Translations under genes and position numbers: made by a program | Shown here: piece after piece, positions 57,336 to 64,000 of the stretch | Layout of the letters: every line of letters begins with the position of its first letter | How positions within the stretch are numbered: the stretch's first letter is position 1 | Notes under the pieces: generated by a model | What the model saw: only the letters and a program-made list of their open reading frames with translations | What the model was told of the DNA's origin: nothing | The model's database searches: none | NCBI RefSeq assembly: GCF_954871325.1 | Contig: NC_088777.1 | Location: forward strand, 46,973,366 to 47,037,365 | From: Gordionus sp. m RMFG-2023 | Lineage: Eukaryota; Nematomorpha; Gordioida; Chordodea; Parachordodidae | Direction: 5' to 3' | DNA length: 64,000 nucleotides

Positions 57336-58984
57336 TTAATTTTATTAATAATTAGTAATTGTTTAATATTAACATAATTTATTTTAAATAGTATAATTAA
57401 TATATCAGATTAGTAAAACTTTAGAAATAACAAATTATACAATAAAATCTTTAATAATTATATTTTAATTTAATATAGACATAACCTGGATTTGGCAAAA
57501 CACTAGAATTGGATATTATAAAACATTTAACTTGTTTATTTGTATGCCCATTTGGGCTTAGGCAGATTAAACTAAATCTAAAGCTCACTTCATAAGTAAT
57601 CATGCTAAAACCTTTTATAATTAATATCCTTCAAACAATAACTCAATTAGAATAGAAACACTAGTTCTTTAATTTGATCTATATTTATAGATAAACATTA
57701 CTTAATTATATGGAAGTTAAATAAAAATTGTATCTTAATTAGCAAAATTTTTAGATGGTTTCCCATAATAAAAATTAAAATAACTAGAAATTTGGCAGAG
57801 CCTGCTAAGCTCTGCTTCCACCCCACATAAATTACAGATGCCACTGTCAAAATAGATATTAGTCCCATGTGTTGGGATAAAAATGCATTTGCCTAATTTT
57901 GTTTATATGAATTATAGAAAGATCATTAAATCTCAAAAAATTTGTTTAAATTATGAAGGTGCCAGAATTATCAAAAGCCCAAATTAAGCAAGTTATATTT
58001 TATGCTAGGAATAAATAAATATAAATTAACCAATTTTATTTTGGCACATCAAATTATATATTTATAAGCCAAAATTTTTGAATATACAATATATCTCAAC
58101 CTTGACATTTCAACCAAGTAATATTGATTTATAGATAAAATAATTAAATTTATTTGATTATATTTGCAGTTGCACTAGTGTCTTGACAAATATTTCTTAT
58201 GGCATTATTATTGATTTAAAATTTGTAGATATTTTTCTGGTCTAGAGGAGTCTGTATATATATTTTTCATGCCAAATTGGTGGCATAATTTTAGGACTTT
58301 TAAATTAGAGTGATTTAAAGTCCGCTCATTTTCAAGTTTATTTTTTTACGATTTGTTATTATTTAAAATATTTTAGTACTTTGTGTTTTATCACCCATAC
58401 CTAGAGTATGGCTCTAACAGATCAATTCATGATTTAAAAATAAAACATGGTTGGCTGTATTCAAATTGAGTCTAGAACACAAATGCAGGGTCTAGTCATT
58501 TTGTTGGCCAAATTGTTTTAAATCCATTTTGACAGATAAAATAATTATTTAGTTTTTGAATTTAGTCTGAATTAAGTTTATTAAACTTTTTTTAAAATAA
58601 AATTTGTATTTCCTAGTTGGCCTTCACCACACTTAGCTAACCTATTTATTTAGTAGTTTACTCTCTTTTGTAATATTATTTTTAGTATGCAAAATTTGGT
58701 TGGTTACAAAAAAAAAGATATTGATTAATTATATTTAAAAAAATTTTAGTTGTTTGCTTCAAATAATCGAGTTTTGTAATATAATTTTTTTGTATTGTTG
58801 CGTCCAGAATTTGCTTTAAAAAAAGTTTCAAACTTTCAGAATTTTTAAATTTGATGAAATTGCATAGGTTAATGATGCTTACTACCTTAAGGTACTACTA
58901 TCAAATTGGAATTTTGTTTATTTTTCATTTGGATAGGCACTACCAAATATATTTATAATATAATATATATTTGAAAAATCGTGT
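57336..58984. other. HSP20-B to SINE spacer, shared with block A
   Basis: 57336-57975 pairs with 36386-36974, and 57990-58720 pairs with 39706-40330, so the repeat of copy A was inserted at the junction near 57980. No gene seen. Confidence 0.55.
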
Positions 58985-59180
58985 TAAAGCCTTTATGGCC
59001 TAGTAGGCAAGAGCAGAGCGTCACTTACTGTTCCCATGGTCGCGGGTTCGAATCCCGGGAATGGTCATGTTTTTTTCTCAATGTAACTTGGTGGTTCCAT
59101 CCTTGGGGATGATATGTAGAAGGTTGGACTCGACCACGTGATTCCGTTATAATATATTAAATAATAAGGGTCTTATTACA
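58985..59180 (+). mobile_element. tRNA-derived SINE
   Basis: The head has an RNA polymerase III box A (tggcctagtaggc, 58997-59009) and a box B (gggttcgaatcc, 59044-59055) at tRNA-like spacing. The acceptor ends do not pair well, so it is not a working tRNA. A tRNA-unrelated body (gtggttccatccttggggat...ggttggactcgaccacgtga) follows, with an AT-rich tail (ataatatattaaataataa). No coding content. Absent from block A. Confidence 0.78.
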
Positions 59181-59499
59181 TTTTAATTTTGGTCGAAATT
59201 TAGCAAATTAGATTGATATTTAGAATATTTCCATTCATCCACTTGGTAGTAAGCATCATTAACCAATTGCATGCCTAATTTTTTAGAAATTTATTTTGGA
59301 CGTGCCTTTATTTTTATACTAAAAGTGGCGTACTACTTGTTTTTTGATAGAGTTTCTAAAGTTTGCAAATTTAATTTTTGGATATTTTAGACACATCTTA
59401 ATTGTATTCAACCTTGCATATAGTGCCTACTCTGAATTTCAAATATTGAATCTTCCAAAGGTTTTTTGGATTATTAATTAGCCTTAGTGTCATATCTAA

Positions 59500-61125
59500 A
59501 GGGTCAACATTGGGGGAGGGGGTTAAAATATAGATTGGGCGTGGGCCAGTGAATTTTTAATATTTTTTAAGCGAATTAATCAGAACAGACTTCAATTTAT
59601 TAAAAATAATAGTTTTATTTCATAATATTGCAATATGTTTAATTAAAAATACTTTAAAATAAATAAAAGCTAAGAGGATGTCTTAAAAGGGTGATGATTT
59701 GCAAAGAATATATTCAAGATTGCTAAAATATTTTTTTTAAGAGGAGAAAGAGATTTTGCCTTTAATTTTGGATTAAAATTTGAAGGAATAAAAGAATTTA
59801 AATGGTTAATAAAAGAAATAATTTTTTGTGAAAAAAAACAATTTGGAAGGTATTTTTAGATAATTGAGTCATTTTTTTTAAAATAATGAAATCAAGGTTA
59901 AATTATCAGTTTTTAAAAAGGGTGAACAGAAAAGATGATTTGGGGGGAGTAATTGGGGGAATTCATTAGGGATAAATCGGGGAAGGATTGAACTGAAATA
60001 TGTATATTTGGGTTGAATTTTAAAAGGAGAGATACAAAAGAGGTGTTTAAAATTTGCTTAAAAGTTTAATATGTTGTGATGAATTTTAAAAAAAGGGTAC
60101 AAAAGTGACGTTTAAAAATGTTAATATTAGACATTTTGACTTTAATATATGATTAATTAATATATCGGCGAATTATTAGACACGCGGTGAAGTAAAAAAG
60201 AAAGAGAACGAGTTGATTGAACCAAATAGAGTCATGAGATGAAGACCGACGATCATATGAGATGAATTTTTTTGTAATACCAAATAAAAGGGACAGAAAA
60301 GGTGTTACAAAAAAAACAAGAATTAATTGTGCAAATAGATTATGGGAATTTAAACTCAATGATGTCTACGGAGACAAGTTGTTAATGTTGGGTCCAGATA
60401 ACAATATTCGTTCAATCAATGAAACGGAGGCAAATCATTAACGTTGGGTAAAGATAACTAATATTCGATCATAAACGATGCAGCCAATGCCTACTTCAGC
60501 GAAACTATTGGGATTTTAAAAGATTTAAACCACTATACGATCAAAGATATTGGAGGGAAGAATAATTAATATCGTTTCTTCTAAAATATTATGGAATTCT
60601 GTATTATTCAGATAAAAAAAATCGAATGGGGTAAGTTAAAGAAAAAATATATTCTCTAAAAATTTGAATCATATTTGATAACTAATAATAAAATAGATTG
60701 GGATTAATGATAACTAGTAATAGATTAAAATTTATGAAACTGAATATTTGACACTATTGAGAGAAGCGATGATGTATTAGATTTCTAAAAATATGTATAT
60801 TCTAAAGTCACAACGGGGTAAATAATATGGCTGTCGAATCAGCTCATTTATGGAGGGGATGTCATATTATTTAATTATTTATAAATAGTCGCCTGATTTT
60901 ATATATCACGTGTAGAACTTGTTTGTCCCAAAAAAGTATAAAAGGGGCGAGATTTTATAATTGTAAATGTAATGACTTTTTGTTTTTTTGTAATGTTGGC
61001 CAATAAAATTTGGAGTTGAAAATTTATTACTTTTAGTTCTAGAGTTGTGTTTGTAAATTGTGTGAGCTATTAAATAGGGTTGAACTGGTAGAGTTTTTTA
61101 TAGTTTTTAATTTTTACAGGTATAA
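59500..61125 (-). repeat. unclassified interspersed repeat, inverted relative to block A
   Basis: The reverse complement follows 36975-38100 of copy A in order: ctctaccagt...aacacaactcta, tttttgggacaaacaagttc, aatcaggcgactat, ccctccataaatgagct, tctaaaatcccaatagttt-like words, two acccaacgttaa-type words, then ccaattactcccc. Its left limit is poorly defined because the copies diverge there. The open frame at 60153-60359 is not conserved in copy A. Confidence 0.65.
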
Positions 61126-61683
61126 TCTATAAATATAGAACGAAATAATATAAAACGCTATGATAAAATTTGAAAACATATGATAAGTTGCGATACAATG
61201 ATAAAATATATGCGATACTATTGTAAAAAAGAGTTTTGGATTAAATTCAAAATGACTGGAAAATATTATTTTATTTTAATCATATTTATTTACAGATATA
61301 ACTTACATTAAAGAAATTAAGCTTAAAATCAGCCATCACCCACCTTTAAAGTAATTAAATTATATTGTAGTTCTCGGGTATAGGCTTTTTCTTTGTCCCA
61401 ATCCTTCTAAATTAAAGCCTATAGAGGTTTAAGCAACATTTTTCGAAATGTTGTGCCTACAAGTACGTGCGGCTTGCCCACAAACGTGTGGAGGGCTCCT
61501 CATATTTTTATTTTTATACCCTAATTAATTTGTTCCAATTAGATGGAAATGAGGAAAACCTAGCGTAGCTCTGTTGAATCTTCAACGTTAGAGGGCAAAA
61601 GCGCTATATATCACGTATCACGTATTGTAAAAAAATTGCAAATTAGATAAAAGTGTATATGATAAATATTTCTGACGTTTTTA
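61126..61683. other. 3' flank of GPCR 3
   Basis: Parts (gcgatacaatgataaaatat, ttgcaaattagata) resemble the GPCR 1-GPCR 2 spacer at 43700-43790. No gene seen. Confidence 0.45.
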
Positions 61684-62802
61684 CTATACTAAATATTTTT
61701 TAATCTTTTCTAACATCAACTTTCTAAGCACGGGGTTACCTAATACTATTAGGTAAGGATATATGAAATGTTTAAAGATTACAAGTATATAGACGAGCAT
61801 AATATAATCGGAACTGCAACTTAGTTCAAAGAGTTTGAATTCCCTTTTGAGAGATGTTAATATAATAGCTGGTATTGAAAAGAAGAAAGTGATTGTGCTT
61901 AACACACTGGCCATAGCGGTAAAATTATGCAACTTTTTTACACTATTTCTTTCCACTTGATCTTGGCTTAAATTAGAATTCAAAATTGTATTCGAACAAC
62001 CTCTAGTAATTGGCATAACCTTTGATTCTTTAGATTTGTCTTTTTTATAAATTAAGTACCAGGTCAGTAAGTTAAAGATCAATATGAATATGCAAGGTAT
62101 CGTGATAGCCGTTATAGCAGCGAACGAATAATATATGCTGAAAAATGGTTTCAATTTTTCGTTCGTTAGAATAAAATACCTGTATTTTAAATGTTGTCTA
62201 GTTTCAACGAGATAAATACTCTTGTTGAATAGGAAAGGTAGAGATTTTATAAGTGATATTACTGTTAAGAACAACATTATGAAGCTATCCAGGTTTGATT
62301 CTTTGTTTATGAATTTAATCTTGTAAAAAATAGGAAATTCAATCGCGATAAAGCCTCTTATCGACATTACCCCCATAAACCAATGGGATAAAAACAAAAG
62401 ATTGTAGAGTATAACTTGTCTAAATTTAGCTATTAACAATACTTCGAAAAGACTCATTTCTTTGTTAAAACATATTTCGGGATATTTTAAAAGCCAAAAA
62501 CCTCTAAGACCGGTGCTGATGCAAACTATAAAACTTATAACATGTATCCAGACTAGGTAATATCGACTGTGAATACTGTATGATGACTTCAGCGTATTTC
62601 CGCAAGCACCTTTGGTCAAGGGTGATAAGGCCCAGAGAATCAGAATGTTCCCTACAATTCCACATGGGGTCAATAGTATCATGATAATAGGGAAAATGTA
62701 ACTCCCTTTTCCTGAAAAATGTCCTAGAATTTTACCATCAGCTGATTTTGTTATATTGACTGATAAATTGCTATATTCAAGAATTGTGAATAGGTATTCC
62801 AT
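61684..62802 (-). CDS. divergent rhodopsin-like GPCR, paralog 3
   Basis: Intronless, 372 residues, same plan as paralogs 1 and 2: NLS and NIT glycosylation sites before TM1, GIVGN in TM1, SIRGFIAIEFPIFY at the TM3 end (Glu in place of Lys after AI), no Cys in loop 2, SCSSDY in loop 3, HFIYPYLIVLGNP in TM7, ending KIKKYLV. It is the single receptor of block B. Its length and C-terminus match paralog 2, and its upstream flank matches that of paralog 2. A plasma-membrane peptide-type receptor is likely; the ligand is unknown. Confidence 0.88.
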   Translation of the reverse strand: MEYLFTILEYSNLSVNITKSADGKILGHFSGKGSYIFPIIMILLTPCGIVGNILILWALSPLTKGACGNTLKSSYSIHSRYYLVWIHVISFIVCISTGLRGFWLLKYPEICFNKEMSLFEVLLIAKFRQVILYNLLFLSHWFMGVMSIRGFIAIEFPIFYKIKFINKESNLDSFIMLFLTVISLIKSLPFLFNKSIYLVETRQHLKYRYFILTNEKLKPFFSIYYSFAAITAITIPCIFILIFNLLTWYLIYKKDKSKESKVMPITRGCSNTILNSNLSQDQVERNSVKKLHNFTAMASVLSTITFFFSIPAIILTSLKREFKLFELSCSSDYIMLVYILVIFKHFIYPYLIVLGNPVLRKLMLEKIKKYLV

Positions 62803-62848
62803 TAAATTATATATATCTACTGTAAATTTTTAAAACGTGAAATTTTGA

Positions 62849-62858
62849 GAAACGTTTC
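62849..62858. promoter_or_regulatory. GAAACGTTTC palindrome upstream of GPCR 3
   Basis: Identical 10-mer 47 bp before the start codon, within ttttga(g)aaacgtttctg; see GPCR 1. Confidence 0.45.
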
Positions 62859-63139
62859 TGTTCGATTAAACGCAAATGTTATTATTTTGATATTTTTTTT
62901 AAAAAAATTTAACTTTTAATTTAAAAAAAACGAAGCGTTTTTATAAAAATAATAGCTAAACGCTTCTGATCATTTGTAAGCATTCTACGGAAAAAAAATT
63001 ATTATAAATGATTGTGAAAAATAATATGTATAATTCATGAAGAATAATGATATTATTATAATAAAATAATTAATATTTTAGGTGTAAAATATTATTTTGT
63101 TAATTATTTATTTTAAAAAAAAACCTATAGTAATTAATT

Positions 63140-63151
63140 CACGAATTTCGT
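63140..63151. promoter_or_regulatory. CACGAATTTCGT motif upstream of GPCR 3
   Basis: Matches 12 of the 13 palindrome bases found upstream of GPCR 1 and 2, at nearly the same distance from the start. Confidence 0.35.
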
Positions 63152-64000
63152 TTAGTAATTAAAATTTTTTTAAAAATTAACTCAATCTATTTTTAATATC
63201 TATTAAGTAAGTAATATCCAACTACTATAAAATAAACATTAATCGATACTATAATTATATTCTAATTTAAAAAAACTAAGAATTATACATAGTATTTGTT
63301 GCTTGATATAAAAGGAAAATATATAAACCAACAACGGTTATCCTTATTTCCGAACTCATAAGTTTTTCAACAAATTCTTGTTTTAAAGAAAATAACTTGA
63401 AAGAATAAATCAAAAAGCTAGGTTAAAGTTGGGCATTATACATATGATACTAATTAAATTATAAATCATTTTTATAATAAGATTGATGAATTACAATTCT
63501 CTCGAACGTATTTTAAAATTGTATTTATGAAAAAAATATATATTCAAATCTACCTAAAAAAATTTTATAACTGTAAACCATTGACCCTGAGATCTAAAGT
63601 CTATAATTTTTATAAGGTGCACATCAAATTTAATAATAATGGTGAAAAAAGTTACGGATAAAAAAAAAATCTGTTGGAATAAAAGCGTTCTTAATATAAA
63701 TAGGTATTATATTTAAAAATAAAATAAAACGACAAGGTAATAATTAATGTCTAAAATTGATGTTATATTTAAGGCTGTGCTGTGTATCTATATCTACCAT
63801 TGTGTCAGTAAAGGTTTAAGGTAGAAAGAGAATCACTTGGCATATTTAGCATTATCTCTCCAAACCATAAGAGATCTAGATCTACTAGTTTCTTTATTTG
63901 TGGTGAATGATGAAGATATTATTGCATGATATTAATTTAACAATATAAATGAGAAAAAAATGGAAAATTCCCTTCCATTACCCCCATTTTTTCTAATCGA

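Larger units (their letters stand above)
55965..64000. repeat. duplicated HSP20-GPCR block, copy B (runs off the window)
   Basis: Same order as copy A: flank, HSP20 (+), spacer, GPCR (-), flank, start of the unknown open frame. It lacks the Ty3/Gypsy element and the MITE of copy A, has one GPCR, and carries a SINE and the inverted unclassified repeat. The right end is cut by the window. Confidence 0.85.
62803..64000. other. 5' flank of GPCR 3 and start of the duplicated unknown frame
   Basis: Aligned with 45859-47150: 'aaaaaaaatctgttggaataaaagcgttctta', split here into aatctgttggaa and aaagcgttctta, then 'gagaatcacttggcatattt' and 'aagagatctagat'. At 63960-64000 it enters the counterpart of the open frame at 47068 and is cut by the window. 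Confidence 0.6.

Noticed and set aside
58988-59067. A tRNA gene
   Set aside because: Boxes A and B are present but the acceptor arms do not pair and a SINE body follows directly.
60153-60359. Hydrophobic 68-codon frame in the inverted repeat
   Set aside because: Not conserved in the corresponding part of the block A copy.
1-64000. CRISPR arrays, bacterial operons or phage
   Set aside because: Direct repeats found are minisatellite- or transposon-type, and all recognisable genes are eukaryotic with introns.

Overview
The window is AT-rich nuclear DNA of an invertebrate animal. Genes are split by GT-AG introns, some several kilobases long. The gene content is metazoan: a cGMP-dependent protein kinase, an SLC37-type transporter, small heat-shock proteins and seven-transmembrane receptors. 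About half of the rest is recognisable or suspected transposable-element sequence. I cannot place the organism below invertebrate metazoan.

Layout. The last four exons of a cGMP-dependent protein kinase lie at 177-2807 (+). A decayed RTE-like LINE follows at about 4190-7572 (-). A ten-exon SLC37-like sugar-phosphate transporter gene runs from 21839 to 8320 (-). Its introns hold MITEs, a hAT transposase remnant and an element with long inverted ends. Just upstream of its start codon is a hAT transposon with a clean 8-bp target duplication (21966-23356). Then come a terminal-inverted-repeat element with a tandemly doubled right end (23775-25166), a Ty3/Gypsy fossil (26126-26730) and a second LINE that appears to carry a restriction-like endonuclease at its C-terminus (26890-29412, -).

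From about 30335 to 47150, and again from about 55965 to the window end, lies a duplicated block: small heat-shock protein gene, then an intronless GPCR gene on the opposite strand, then a short unidentified open frame. Copy A (left) gained a nearly whole Ty3/Gypsy element (30572-35201) and a 2.7-kb unclassified repeat. It also had an extra tandem GPCR duplication, so it has two receptors. Copy B (right) keeps the empty site of the Gypsy element, has one receptor, has a tRNA-derived SINE, and carries the unclassified repeat in opposite orientation. Between the blocks lie another Gypsy fossil, a 1.9-kb pyrimidine-rich tract (49385-51300) and a nest of elements: a hAT inside an old LTR element, with a MITE inside the hAT (51716-55262).

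The three receptors share unusual class-A features (IRG in place of DRY, no cysteine in extracellular loop 2) and two short palindromes upstream of their start codons. I see no RNA genes apart from the SINE, no CRISPR array, and no clear sign of a wholly new biological system. The most informative structure is the duplicated HSP20-GPCR block, because its two copies date the insertions against one another.
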